Below, piece after piece: positions 9,047 through 18,475 of a stretch of 64,000 bases of DNA (the stretch's first letter is position 1; every line of letters starts with the position of its first letter). The notes under the pieces were generated by a model. It was not told where the DNA came from. It did no database searches and saw only the letters and a program-made list of their open reading frames with translations. The translations under genes and the position numbers were made by a program. The stretch is taken from positions 2,775,489 through 2,839,488 of the forward strand of contig OY282375.1 in NCBI GenBank assembly GCA_958295825.1, written 5' to 3'. The stretch is from an uncultured Candidatus Entotheonella sp. Its GTDB lineage: Bacteria; Tectomicrobia; Entotheonellia; Entotheonellales; Entotheonellaceae.

Positions 9047-10306
9047 GTGAAATTCATGCTGTTTGCCCTGCCGACCGTCCCGGCCGAAACATTTGCGGAA
9101 CGCGAGCAACTGAGGCCCATCGGCAGAAATGACGAAAAGTATCAGCAGATGATCGACGAGTTGCGCAAGATGGCCGTCGTTGCCGACCAGGCGGGGTTTG
9201 ACGTGATGGGAACCACCGAGCATCACATGCACTCCGAGGGCATGGAAGCCTCGGTGGCGCCCATGCTCCTGTACACCGACCTGGCGGCCCGTACCGAGCG
9301 GCTCAAGTTCGCCCCCCTCGGCCTCGTTCTGGCTGCCTGGGACCCGATCCGGGTGGCGGAAGAAGTGGCGGTGTTCGACCACCTCAGCAAGGGCCGCCTG
9401 TACGTCGGCTTCGCGCGCGGCTACCAGGACCGCTGGGTCAACATCATGGGGCAGCAGTACCACTCCACCGGCGCCACCATGGACGGCAGCGCCGTGGATA
9501 ACCACAACCGCGCGGTTTTTGAGGAAGCGGTCAAGGTCATCAAGAAAGCCTGGACGCAGGAGGCCTTCAACCACGACGGCGAGTACTACAAGGTGCCCTA
9601 CCCCTACGACACCGGCGTCACCCGCTGGCCAATCACGGAATTCACGAACATCTACGGCGCCCCCGGCGAGCTGGACGAAAACGGCGCCGTCCGCAACGTG
9701 TGCGTCATTCCGGCGCCCTATCAGAAGCCGCACCCGCCCATGATGCAGCCCTTCGGCGCCAGCGAGCGCACCATCTTCTGGTGCGCCAAGCAGGGCATCA
9801 CGCCGTGGATTCTGACCGCCCATCCGGAGAGTTTCCGGCACATCGCCAAGGTCTATCAGAACTCGGCCAACGACGAGGGCCGCAGCCTCAAGTTCGGCGA
9901 GTCTCTGGGCGCGGTGCGCTCCGTGCACTTCGGCAACAACGAGCAGGAGGCCGTGGACCTGCTGGCCAAAACCAATTTCGCCAGCTTCAAAGAGTTCTTC
10001 GGGCCGTTTGGCTTCTTTGAGGCGCACCGCTCGCCCGACGACGCCGAGCAGTACCCTCTCGACCCGTACACCCCACTGCCACCCAAGGAGTGGACGGTGC
10101 AGCGCATGCGCGACGTCAAGTACGCCTTGGCCGGCACCCCCGATCAGGTCAAGCGCGAGATCGAGGCCCTGCACAAGATGCACGAGGGCGACGGCGAGCT
10201 GGAATGGTTCGGCTGGTTCTTCGATCAGGGCATGATGTCGTGGGACGAGCAGGAACGCCAGTTGGAGATGTTCGCCAAGCACGTCATACCGGCGTTTAAG
10301 GACTGA
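9047..10306 (+). CDS. LLM class flavin-dependent oxidoreductase (luciferase-like monooxygenase)
   Basis: A 419-residue luciferase-like monooxygenase. Members use FMNH2 or F420H2 in a TIM barrel to oxidise small organic substrates. Family marks are the N-terminal KFMLFALPTVP strand, GFDVMGTTEHHMHSEGMEAS near residue 55, the LKFAPLGLVLAAWDPIRVAEEVAVFDHLSKGRLYVGFARGY segment at about 95-135, and the C-terminal ALAGTPDQVKREIEAL. The GTG at 9047 is chosen because ACAGGAGG precedes it and the homologous N-terminus begins there, although the frame is open from 8438. It appears to be a single-gene unit. The substrate is unknown. Confidence 0.88.
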   Translation: MKFMLFALPTVPAETFAEREQLRPIGRNDEKYQQMIDELRKMAVVADQAGFDVMGTTEHHMHSEGMEASVAPMLLYTDLAARTERLKFAPLGLVLAAWDPIRVAEEVAVFDHLSKGRLYVGFARGYQDRWVNIMGQQYHSTGATMDGSAVDNHNRAVFEEAVKVIKKAWTQEAFNHDGEYYKVPYPYDTGVTRWPITEFTNIYGAPGELDENGAVRNVCVIPAPYQKPHPPMMQPFGASERTIFWCAKQGITPWILTAHPESFRHIAKVYQNSANDEGRSLKFGESLGAVRSVHFGNNEQEAVDLLAKTNFASFKEFFGPFGFFEAHRSPDDAEQYPLDPYTPLPPKEWTVQRMRDVKYALAGTPDQVKREIEALHKMHEGDGELEWFGWFFDQGMMSWDEQERQLEMFAKHVIPAFKD

Positions 10307-10323
10307 CGATCGCCCGACGAATT

Positions 10324-10372
10324 CGGGGCATCTGGACGCGGCCACACTTGGCGCGTTCGGTTGCCCCGTTTT
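10324..10372 (+). terminator. Possible terminator after the LLM gene
   Basis: CGGGGCA (10324-10330) can pair with TGCCCCG (10362-10368), which is followed by TTTT. The loop is long (31 nt), so this is only a weak candidate. It lies between two convergent genes. Confidence 0.3.
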
Positions 10373-10384
10373 GTGTTGGGAGTT

Positions 10385-11523
10385 TTAGCCTTGCGGCGCT
10401 GGCGCGCGTTCCACCCGCACTGTCACGATGTTCGCGTCGTGGTATTGCTAGTGGCGCACTTCGGAGGCGAAGTGACGCAGCGACACGTTCTGCTCCGGCG
10501 GCACGTCGATGGAGTCGCCGAGCACCACCCGGCCTTCCAGGTTCTCTCCACCCGGCGCGGCGGGACACGTTTCGCAGAAACGTCCGGATTGTAGGCAATG
10601 CCTCCACGTTCAACTCCACCTCCATGCGCCCCCGTCTGCCGCCGGTCAGGTCCAAAGCCAGAGACAGCACCACAGCCGCCAAGCCCCCGGCGGTCATGTC
10701 GTTGCCGAGCAAAGCGCCTCACCACTCCCTGAGACGGTCCGCGAAGATCATTTCATGCTGGAAACCGACGCCAATCCAGAACGAGACGCCGACCACGCGG
10801 GTGCCGACGCCGTGAGTTCGGCCACTGCGACGCTGGTGGAGTACGTGGTGTTCGGGATGGTGCCGAGCAGCCGAAAAGGAGATTGCCGCGCCCGTCCGCG
10901 TTCACAGCCCCCGCACCGCGCGATAATCTATGGCCCGACCATTGCGCCACGCCACTCGCTGGATGGCCACCCCGTCGCCGACGGTTTCGATAGCCCCGTC
11001 CGCGCATGACGATGCCCATGATGAGGGCAAGCGTTGCAACCGCGCTCACCGCGCTGCTGCCGGCGGCGCGTCCGGTGGGACCTGCGTCAGCATGCCGAAG
11101 ATGATCGGCATGACGGTGCCACCGACGATGGGCGTAACGGTCCGGCGTAGCCAGGAGAGCCGCCAAACGAGGAGAAACTGGAACAGCAAGGAGACGACGA
11201 GCAGGGCTGCGCCGCCCTCGATCAAGGCGGTGACGCACACGGCGATGAAGGCCCCGGACGTGCCCATCAGCAAGATGTAGCCGCCACCGACATGTCCAAC
11301 CCGGCGCGCCTAGATGATCGTCGTAACGCCGCTCACAACGAGTGCCGCGAACGCCGCCCAGGTGAGCAGCGGGTCGCCCAGTCCGGCCGCGCGAATCACG
11401 ATGGCGGGCGTAAGCACGATACCGGCGATGGTGAGTACGGCGTATATTGCAGCCGAGGCCGAAGGCGAGCGGGCTCGGCGGCTTCTCGTCCGCTTGGTAG
11501 CGGACCTTCGAGGACGTGGCCAC
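10385..11523 (-). pseudogene. NCS2-family (uracil/xanthine-type) permease, multiply broken
   Basis: Reading across frames on the minus strand recovers a nucleobase:cation symporter-2. A GTG start at 11523 behind AAGGAGAATCC gives SSKVRYQADEKPPSPLAFGL. After a frameshift comes YAVLTIAGIVLTPAIVIRAA, an in-frame TAG, then GTSGAFIAVCVTALIEGG and TPIVGGTVMPIIFGML. A further shift leads to the NCS2 signature LFGLLGTIPNTTYSTS and a C-terminal tail with ENLEGRVVLGDSI. At least three frameshifts and one or two in-frame stops separate the pieces, so the gene is certainly dead. Family members import uracil, xanthine or urate across the inner membrane. Which substrate this one carried cannot be said. Confidence 0.75.
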
Positions 11524-11900
11524 GGGGTGGATTCTCCTTGAAGTGGCGTCGGGATGCTGTCTCAACTCGGGAGCTCCCCGCGCGTCTCGCGGGCCTACTG
11601 CCCGGACGGCGAGGGAATGGGGAAAAGCGGAACACGGCCAACTGGATGCCAAGTATCCCCGGCGGCGTTGATACCTGCCTTTGTCTGCCTTGTCAACGAT
11701 GCGTGGCCGTAGACCCGGCCTCCGCCGTCGAACCAGTGGGGGGCTGAGACGTTGACGAGCGATGAATAAAGCGCGTAGTCTGTATGCAATTATTGGATTG
11801 CCTTGACGCTGCAAACCCCGGATTTGATCTGTCGAGAAGATTCAAATGACACTTGGCGCACCCTTTTAGGCGCTTCAATGGGTCCGCTTAAGCGAACGGA
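11524..11900. other. Intergenic region without recognised genes
   Basis: About 375 bp between the NCS2 remnant and the TIR remnant. Several short frames cross it, but none shows a ribosome site or family motif. I see no repeat or clear promoter. Confidence 0.4.
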
Positions 11901-12253
11901 ATGAGCATGTCCAAGCCACACGTCTTCATTTCATACGCTGGTGAGGACGAGTTCGAGGCGGAATTGCTCAAGTTTGCCTTGGAGACATTCCTGCGGATGT
12001 TGGCGTGGGCGCATGGATTTTCCGGCAGGATCAGAACAGAGCGGAACGGGATATTGCGGAAGCCTTAAGGAGCACGCGAGACCGTCGCGCGCCCTGATTT
12101 TTCTCCGTTTCACCGGCTACCTTTGCCCGCGGTGCGACGCAGTGGGTGGAGTTTGCTTATGCAGATGCTTTTGAGGTGCCGATATTCGTCTTGCTGCCTC
12201 ACCTTCAGTATGAAGGTTTGAGGGCTCCCGATAGTGGCGCACCGCCGCTTCTA

Positions 12254-13105
12254 GGGCCTGTTGACATTTAGGCAAGCGCCAAGCGAGAACTCACCGCATG
12301 AATCATCGCGGCGTAACTGACGTCCGTCTTCTCAAAGCGCATCGCAAGACGACGGAAGTGTTTGAGTTTACAAAAGAAATTCTCCACCAGATGACGCCAC
12401 TTGTACATCTCCACGTCGTAGTCGATCTCATCAATGCGATTCGACTTGGGGGGAATCACCGCCATCGCACCCCGCTCTTTCAACTCGGCGCGCAAGGCGT
12501 TGCTGTCGTAGGCTCGCTCTGCAATCAACGCCTCGAACGCGACGCCATCAAGCAAAGAAGGAACGCCGATCAGGTCGTGGCGCTGGCCCGGCAGCAGGAC
12601 GAATTTCACCAAATTGCCCAGGGCGTCGACCCTCACGCTGATCTTCGTGCTTGGGCCACCCCGCGAGCGACCGACGGCTTGGCTGCGGATCCCCCTTGAG
12701 CCCCGGCGCCGTGTTGATGGAGCCGTACGATGGCGCCGTCGACCAGCACGTACTCGAAGTCGGCAGCGGCTGATAATTCCTTGAAGACTCGCTCGAAGAC
12801 GCCTTTCCGCGCCCACCTCCGAAAACGTTGGAACACCGAGTTCCACAGCCCGAACTCGCCGGGTAAATCGCGCCATGGAGCTCCGGTGCGAGCCATCCAC
12901 AGGACGGCTTCGAGGAACTCCCGATTGTCTCTTGCGGAACGTCCGGGGTCGCCGTTCTTTCCAGGTAGTAGGGGCGCCACGCGTGCCCATTGCGAGTCGC
13001 TGAGGATTCTTCGCGCCATGTGTCCACCTCCACTTGGCTGATCTGGATTGAGGGTTGAATTCCCCTCAATTACAGACGATGGACTATATGAATGTCAACA
13101 GGCCC
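12254..13105 (-). mobile_element. IS5-family element (IS427-type) with TA target duplication
   Basis: The element is 852 bp. Its ends are inverted repeats GGGCCTGTTGACATT (12254-12268) and AATGTCAACAGGCCC (13091-13105). The dinucleotide TA lies on both sides (12252-12253 and 13106-13107), as expected for this group. It carries two overlapping transposase frames on the minus strand. A fragment of a closely related element lies near 48301-48354. Confidence 0.88.
12268..13019 (-). CDS. IS5-family transposase, two-frame (OrfA/OrfB)
   Basis: OrfA (12633-13019, ATG behind GGTGGACAC) gives MARRILSDSQWARVAPLLPG, NREFLEAVLWMARTGAPWRDLP and the first catalytic Asp in YVLVDGAIVRLHQH. OrfB continues in another frame to 12268 with ISVRVDALGNLVKFVLLPGQ, LIAERAYDSNALR (second Asp) and WRHLVENFFCKLKHFRRLA, which carries the Glu of the IS5 Y-x2-R-x3-E-x6-K signature. 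Group members make the full transposase by programmed frameshifting, so the two frames are probably natural rather than broken. The overlap lies near 12640-12700. Confidence 0.8.
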
Positions 13106-13444
13106 TAGTGGAAGGCCAATGTAACGCCGCAATAAATTGGCGCACAGTGGCGGCGGATGCCGTTGTCTCGGTGATGCCCGAACACGCCGCGACATCCCCA
13201 TGGATCAACTATGAAGCGGGGCTTGCTGACGCGCTTGGCAAGAAGATTCTGGTTGTCGGACAAAGGGCATAGGAGAAGCTGCTTTATTGGCGAAACCGGC
13301 TGACTATCAGCAAATCGAGATTGAAGCATTGAGCTAACAATCACTTTCAAGGAGTCGTCCCGGTCGTCCTGCTGTTTGAAACTCCTTTGGATGAGGACGA
13401 GAGGCTTCGAGAGAAATCGGAGAAAAGGCAATATGAATTCCCAA

Positions 13445-13822
13445 TCAGGCCTTTGCCCTTCTTGGCAGGGCCGACGCAAGGCCCCCTTTTTTGGCCGGGG
13501 CAAAGCTGCCGTCAGCAAAGGTTTCGGCCCCATCAAGCTGTCCTTGGCGGTCAAGTTGCGCCAGAAAGGCGCGCCATGCCTTAAGCCACACCTCTTGTTC
13601 CTCCCAGAGGCACAGACGACGCCAACAGGTGCTGGGAGAAGGATAGGACGCTGGCAGGTCTTTCCAGCGGGCGCCGCTGCGAAGGACCCACAAGATGCCC
13701 TCGAAGCAAGGGCGATTGGGGATTGGTTTGGGTCCACCCCAAGGCGAGGCTTGGGGTTTGGGCAGGAAGGGAGCGATTTTTCCCCACTGCTCATCGCTTA
13801 GTTCACTCTGATGGCGGTTCAT
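13445..13822 (-). pseudogene. IS5-family transposase, N-terminal half only
   Basis: ATG at 13822 follows AAAGGAGGCC. It gives NRHQSELSDEQWGKIAPFLP, FEGILWVLRSGARWKDLP and ETFADGSFAPAKKGG with the first catalytic Asp. The frame then leaves the transposase and stops at 13445; the second half, with the other catalytic residues, is missing. It differs from the element at 12254. Its right end abuts and truncates the R-M gene at about 13877-13905. Confidence 0.75.
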
Positions 13823-13825
13823 ATC

Positions 13826-13867
13826 AGGCCTCCTTTGAGCCATTGATTGCATACCAAAAGGAGGCCT
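13826..13867. repeat. Perfect 11-bp hairpin over the transposase ribosome site
   Basis: AGGCCTCCTTT (13826-13836) and AAAGGAGGCCT (13857-13867) are exact inverted copies with a 20-nt loop. The left arm, read on the minus strand, is the Shine-Dalgarno sequence of the transposase starting at 13822. Read-through transcripts would fold and hide it. Confidence 0.6.
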
Positions 13868-13876
13868 CATGGTAAA

Positions 13877-16453
13877 TTAAGTTATGAAACTGCTTCTACC
13901 CTCTGGCAGCGGGTAACGATATAAAGGGAAAACATAACTCGCTTCTCTGCTTTTGTTAGAGACTGAGCAGTCATTTGGAGGACTATCCGCGACGAACCCA
14001 TGTCGCCAAACAGAGGTTCCTATTTGTCTTGGGGCCAACAAACAGACGTTTTCTTTCCACTTGACATGATTCATAAGCTCTCTTCGTGGACAATCCATAA
14101 ATTCATAGCCAAAGAAGCACCACCGTGTATCAAAGGGACGGTAGGAACAAGGAATGACGCTCTGCGTTGGCTCGTCCGCTGCTTGGAGTGAAGTGCGAGC
14201 TTCAGGTACATGCCAGTCGCGGGTATCTCGGATTTTGTATTCTTCTCGTAGCCTTTGGTCTGAAATGCTTTTATCACGCATATCTCTTACACGACGCTCA
14301 ATCTCGCTTTTTTCGTAAGCGACGGCAAAGTGGTCACGGTGGGTTTGAAACCCCAGAACGTTAACGGAAAAAATATCCGTCACTTTCCACCCCCATTCGT
14401 ATTCCCCTCGCAATTCTTCATCTTGCGGAACAAACAGGTAAAACGGTGTGGACGGCTGCAGTTCCGCCCATGTCATGCCGTCCTTTTCGGCTTCAAGCAA
14501 CGTTCGGTATTTCTCCTGACGTGTTCCCTGCAGGTCGGCGTGATACACGCCGCGCGACAACCCTTCCTTCTTCACCAGCAAAGAGATGGCCACCCCCTGT
14601 TCAATGTCGAACACGTTTTCATCTTTGCCGCCTTCGGGTGTCGTCTCCTTCCTTTTGGCATTGCCGTGCAGGTCGATCAGATATAGCCGATTGAAGCTTT
14701 GCATCAGGGATTGGCGCATCCCCCGAAAGGTTGGATTGTCCAGAAAGGAATGATTGGTGATGATGCCGACCACACCTTCCGCAACCTGCTCCAGCTTCCA
14801 TTGGGCAAAGCGGATGAATTTCACGTAGTCATCCTGCAACCATTTGGGGTTTCTCTCGCCCAGTTTCTTGCCGTCCACCTGTTTATAGGTGTCAATTAAT
14901 GTCGTAATCCACTTGCCCGTGTTCTTCGAATGTCCTGCATAGGGCGGGTTGCCGGTGATGACCAGAATAGGCTTGTCTTTGGTCGCTTGGGCATCCTCCA
15001 CTTCGCGCGACAGGGCCGGCAACAGGAAATTGCCCTGCGGCTCTATCGGTTCCAGGGTGTTGGTCAGGTAGACGTTGAGCCGCTCGCCGGGTTGCATGGC
15101 ATAGCCCTTGTCATGCAGGAATTGCGACAATTTCAGATGCGCGACCGTGTACGGGGCAATCAGATATTCAAAGCCGTACAGGTTCTTCAGCACGTGTTCC
15201 TTGACGATGGGATGGCGGACAGCCTCGGGTACGGTTTCGAAGATGTGGTGCAGGATTTCGAGCAGAAAAGTTCCGGTGCCCGCAGCGAAGTCCAGCACCG
15301 TGACGCGCTTCCTGTCTGCCAGTCCCTGCGTGATGTCAAACGTTTCTTTCAGGATGTCATTCAGCGCCCGGACAATGAAATTCACCACCGGCGGCGGGGT
15401 ATAATACACGCCGCGGCTTTTGCGGGTGTCCTTGTCGTAGGCTTTCAGGAAGCCTTCATAGAAATAGACGTACGGGTCTTTGGCGAACAGCAACCACTCT
15501 TCTTCGGTACGCGCCAGCCGGCCCTGCCGCTTGCTGAAAGCCAGGTCTTCGTGAATAGCGTTCAGGTCGAGGGTGTTCATGATGCTGAGGATTTCTTCAA
15601 CCAGCCATCTGATGCCCCGGTATTCGTCGCGGTCCAGTTCGTCGAGAAAATCGACCAGTTCGCGGAGCAGGGCGAAATTGGTCGGAATATGGTTCTTGGC
15701 GTTGACCAGCGTGACCTCGGTCATTTCCCCGGCATTGAGCTTGGCCATGAACAGCCCGTAGCCCAGGGTTTGGGCGAAGGCGTCGGCAAATTCTTGCAGT
15801 GCGAGTTCCTGAAACACCTCTCTCCTGAACACCATGTACAGCCCGTATAGCCGGCCTTCCTGATGTTCCTTTTCTTGTCGCTCCAGTTCGGCCAACAGAA
15901 AATCGCGCAAATCGTGACAGCGCACGGCCAGGGCGCGAGACAGGGTGCCGGCGTTGTCCAGCTTTTCGGGCGGCACGGACAGGAAGTCGTCGATCAGCTT
16001 CCGCACTGCATCCGCCTTCTTCGGGTCGAGGCGTGCCCTGTGGTTACCTGCGTCGATGGGCGCACCCAGCGTTTCCCGCCCGGTGATTTCGCCGTCTTTG
16101 AGCCATATCCATTCCAGATAGTCGGTGAGAACCAGGTTCCCGGACAATCGTTTGTACTTGGCGATTTGGTCGCCTTTCAGAACGGCGTCCAGGTTTTCAC
16201 CGATTTTCTTGTTTTCGAGATAACCCAAAATCGCTTCATTTAACTTGATTTTGAAATCCGGTGTGCCCAGCCCGGTCTTGTCTTGCTTGGGTTCGTGAAT
16301 GACTTTGATATTCGGGTTTTCATGGGCAGCAATGGCGTTCAGCAGGTTTTCCAGGGCGCCTCGTAAGGTATGCTCGGTGGTCTCGGAAACATCCACCGCC
16401 TTCAGAGCGTTGAAGTAAGCGGCTAGTGGATTGGACATGTCCTTGGGGGGCAT
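13877..16453 (-). pseudogene. Type IIG/ISP-like fused nuclease-adenine methyltransferase, C-terminus lost to an IS
   Basis: Residues of the open 858-codon frame, in order: NPLAAYFNALKAVDVSETTEH; a nuclease-like segment with TPDFKIKLNEAILGYLENKK (D...E-x-K); SRGVYYTPPPVVNFIVRALN (motif X region); VLDFAAGTGTFLLEIL (SAM-binding motif I); and ITGNPPYAGHS (catalytic NPPY, N6-adenine type). A recognition-domain region follows, reaching YVFPLYRYPLPEG. Related proteins run well over 1,000 residues; here the last 150-200 or so are replaced by the end of an IS5-type element. There is no separate restriction or specificity gene nearby. The start at 16453 follows GAGGAACACAAG. Loss of the C-terminal target-recognition part probably inactivates it. 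Confidence 0.75.
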
Positions 16454-16774
16454 CTTGTGTTCCTCAGACCTATGAATGTCGGCGTGTTGTCAACACCGCT
16501 GTGTGTAGTTTACGGGTTATCTTGGTCGAACGGCCTCACATCCGTTTCCAGAAAACCTCTCCATAAATAGAGTGGACGGGCATCTGGAATCCTGCAAAAC
16601 ACGCGCATCAGACCGGCGGGTACGACGTCTGTTGTAGCTGGGTGAGGATGGTTTTGCAAGATAACGGCAAGACGTGCAGGGCGAGAATATGCTAGGCTGC
16701 GCTTCTTCAGGCGTGATTGTGGGGCCTTGTAAGGCGAACCCGTGGAGTGGTTGCACGGAAGGGAGAAACAACTG
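16454..16774. other. Intergenic region between divergent genes
   Basis: 320 bp between the R-M gene and the D-aminoacylase gene. Apart from short antisense frames, no gene or repeat is evident, and I found no convincing promoter hexamers. Confidence 0.4.
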
Positions 16775-18475
16775 ATGTACGACTTGGTAATACGAAATGC
16801 GCAGATCGCCGATGGGCTCGGCAATCCCCTGCAAGAGGGTGATCTTGCCGTTGAGGGCGGCCGCGTGGCGGCGGTTGGGGAAGTGCGGCAGCCGGCGGCT
16901 GAGACCGTAGACGCACAGGGCATGGTACTGGCGCCCGGCGTGATCGACCTGCACACCCATTACGACGCGCAGTTGACCTGGGACGCCACCGCCTCGCCGT
17001 CGCCCGCGCTGGGCGTCACCACCGTGGTGATCGGCAACTGCGGCTTCGGTATTGCACCCGCTCCACCCGCCGCGCGCGACGCCATTCTCGCCAATCTCGC
17101 CGAGGTCGAAGGCATGTCGCTCGATACCCTGAAAGCCGGGGTGCGCTGGGGCTTCGAGGGCTTTGGCGAGTACCTCGGCCTGTTGCGCCGTCAGGGCGTC
17201 TACCCGAACGTGGCGGCGCTGGCCTCACACGCCACCATTCGCACCGTCGTCATGGGCGAGGACAGCTCCCGGCGCCCGGCGCGCGATGAGGAACTCGAAG
17301 CGATGGTGCGGCTGTTCCGCGACGCCATGGACACCGGCGCGGTCGGGTTCGGCTCCTCGACCAACGAAAATCACCGCGGCCACGGCGGCGTGCCAATCGC
17401 CTCGCGGCTCGCCGAATTCGCGGAGTTCGGCGCCTTCGCCGACGCCATGGCGGACTACAATCACGGTGTCTTCCTGATTACCCCCGGTAATCACATGGGC
17501 ATGGACTTCATGGAGGATTTCGCCCGCCGCAGCGGCCGCCCGGCGGTGTACGCGGCGCATTTCCACTACGCCCATGAGCCCGAGCGCGGGCGCAACCTCA
17601 TGCTCCAGGCGCAGGCTGCTCGCCAGCGCGGCCACCGCGTCTACACGCAGGGGTCGTGCCAGCCTCTCAGCCTCAGCTTCCCGCTCGACGCCGCCTACAT
17701 CCTCAAGGCCATTGATCCCTGGCCCGCCACCTCGGATCATACGGAACTGCGCCGCATTTTCTCGGACCCTTCATTCCGCCAGGCTTTTCGCAACGCCCTC
17801 GCCACCCCGGTCGGCGGGCGTGTGTTCAATGGTCGCTGGGACTGGGTGTTGGTAACCCGAACCGGTCGCTCGGAGAACGCCGAACTCGAAAACCAGACCG
17901 TCGCCGACATCGCACGGGCGCGCGGCGTCGATCCGCTCGATCTGTTTCTGGACCTTGCCCTACAAGAAAACTTCGAGACGTTTTACACTGTTTACATCCT
18001 GAACATGGACGAGGCGGGCGTGGAGGAATTGATCACCAACGACGGCACCCTGGTCAGCCTGTCCGACGCCGGTGCGCACAACGCGCTGCTGTGCGACGCC
18101 GCCTACGCCATGCACCTGCTGAGCCATTGGGTGCGCGACAGAGGCGTGTTCGATCTGCCGACAGCCATTCGAAAGGTCACCAGCGACCCGGCCGAGGTGT
18201 ACGGTATCATCGACCGGGGCCGTCTTGTCCCTGGCGCTTTCGCCGACATGATCCTGTTCGACCCCGACAGGTTGCGCATCACCGGCACGGCGCGTCATCA
18301 CGACCTGCCGGCCGGCGGTGAGCGTCTGCTGCGCCGCGCGCCGGGGCTGTTGGGCACGTGGGTCAACGGCGTTCAGGTGTTCGACGGGGTGGATTATCTG
18401 ACGCCGCCGCGGGCGCCTGGCGAGGTGCTAACGCAGTTCGCGTCCAGCAAGTCGTCGCTCGGCATGTCAGCCTGA
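16775..18475 (+). CDS. N-acyl-D-amino-acid deacylase family amidohydrolase
   Basis: A 566-residue amidohydrolase. MYDLVIRNAQIADGLGNPLQEGDLAVEGGRVAAVG is the usual N-terminal beta-sandwich; VLAPGVIDLHTHYDAQLTWD contains the metal-binding H-x-H, followed by TTVVIGNCGFGIAP. A later DAGAHNALL supplies the catalytic Asp, and the C-terminus ends in GAFADMILFDPD and a strand with GTWVNGVQV. This is the D-aminoacylase/dihydroorotase-like group. The exact substrate is uncertain because several paralogs of unknown specificity share these motifs. I chose the ATG at 16775, behind GGAAGGGAGAAAC, rather than the GTG at 16742. Its stop overlaps the end of folC by 9 bp, tail to tail. Confidence 0.85.
   Translation: MYDLVIRNAQIADGLGNPLQEGDLAVEGGRVAAVGEVRQPAAETVDAQGMVLAPGVIDLHTHYDAQLTWDATASPSPALGVTTVVIGNCGFGIAPAPPAARDAILANLAEVEGMSLDTLKAGVRWGFEGFGEYLGLLRRQGVYPNVAALASHATIRTVVMGEDSSRRPARDEELEAMVRLFRDAMDTGAVGFGSSTNENHRGHGGVPIASRLAEFAEFGAFADAMADYNHGVFLITPGNHMGMDFMEDFARRSGRPAVYAAHFHYAHEPERGRNLMLQAQAARQRGHRVYTQGSCQPLSLSFPLDAAYILKAIDPWPATSDHTELRRIFSDPSFRQAFRNALATPVGGRVFNGRWDWVLVTRTGRSENAELENQTVADIARARGVDPLDLFLDLALQENFETFYTVYILNMDEAGVEELITNDGTLVSLSDAGAHNALLCDAAYAMHLLSHWVRDRGVFDLPTAIRKVTSDPAEVYGIIDRGRLVPGAFADMILFDPDRLRITGTARHHDLPAGGERLLRRAPGLLGTWVNGVQVFDGVDYLTPPRAPGEVLTQFASSKSSLGMSA

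Larger units (their letters stand above)
11901..13337 (+). pseudogene. TIR-domain protein, decayed and split by an IS5 element
   Basis: The left part (11901-12253) starts ATGAGCATG and gives KPHVFISYAGEDEFEAELLK, the TIR strand A and box 1. After a frameshift comes VGAWIFRQDQNRAERDIAEAL (BB-loop region), and after another VSPATFARGATQWVEFAYAD, with the Glu expected in TIR NADases. An IS5 element (12254-13105) follows; deleting it with one TA joins GAPPLL to VEGQCNAAINWRTVAADAVV in frame. The right part contains SPWINYEAGLADALGKKILVV, which resembles the end of another TIR-like fold. TIR proteins often serve in antiphage NAD depletion. Three or more lesions make this one inactive. Confidence 0.65.

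Noticed and set aside
8945..10345. 466-codon antisense frame over the LLM gene
   Set aside because: Val/Leu/Gly-rich shadow typical of high-GC antisense frames; no motif.
10753..11814. A 353-codon frame as one protein
   Set aside because: It is mostly an Arg-rich shadow; only pieces of it, joined with other frames, match an NCS2 permease.
14930..15850. 306-codon plus-strand frame over the R-M gene
   Set aside because: Antisense to clear methylase motifs; it has no ribosome site and no family.
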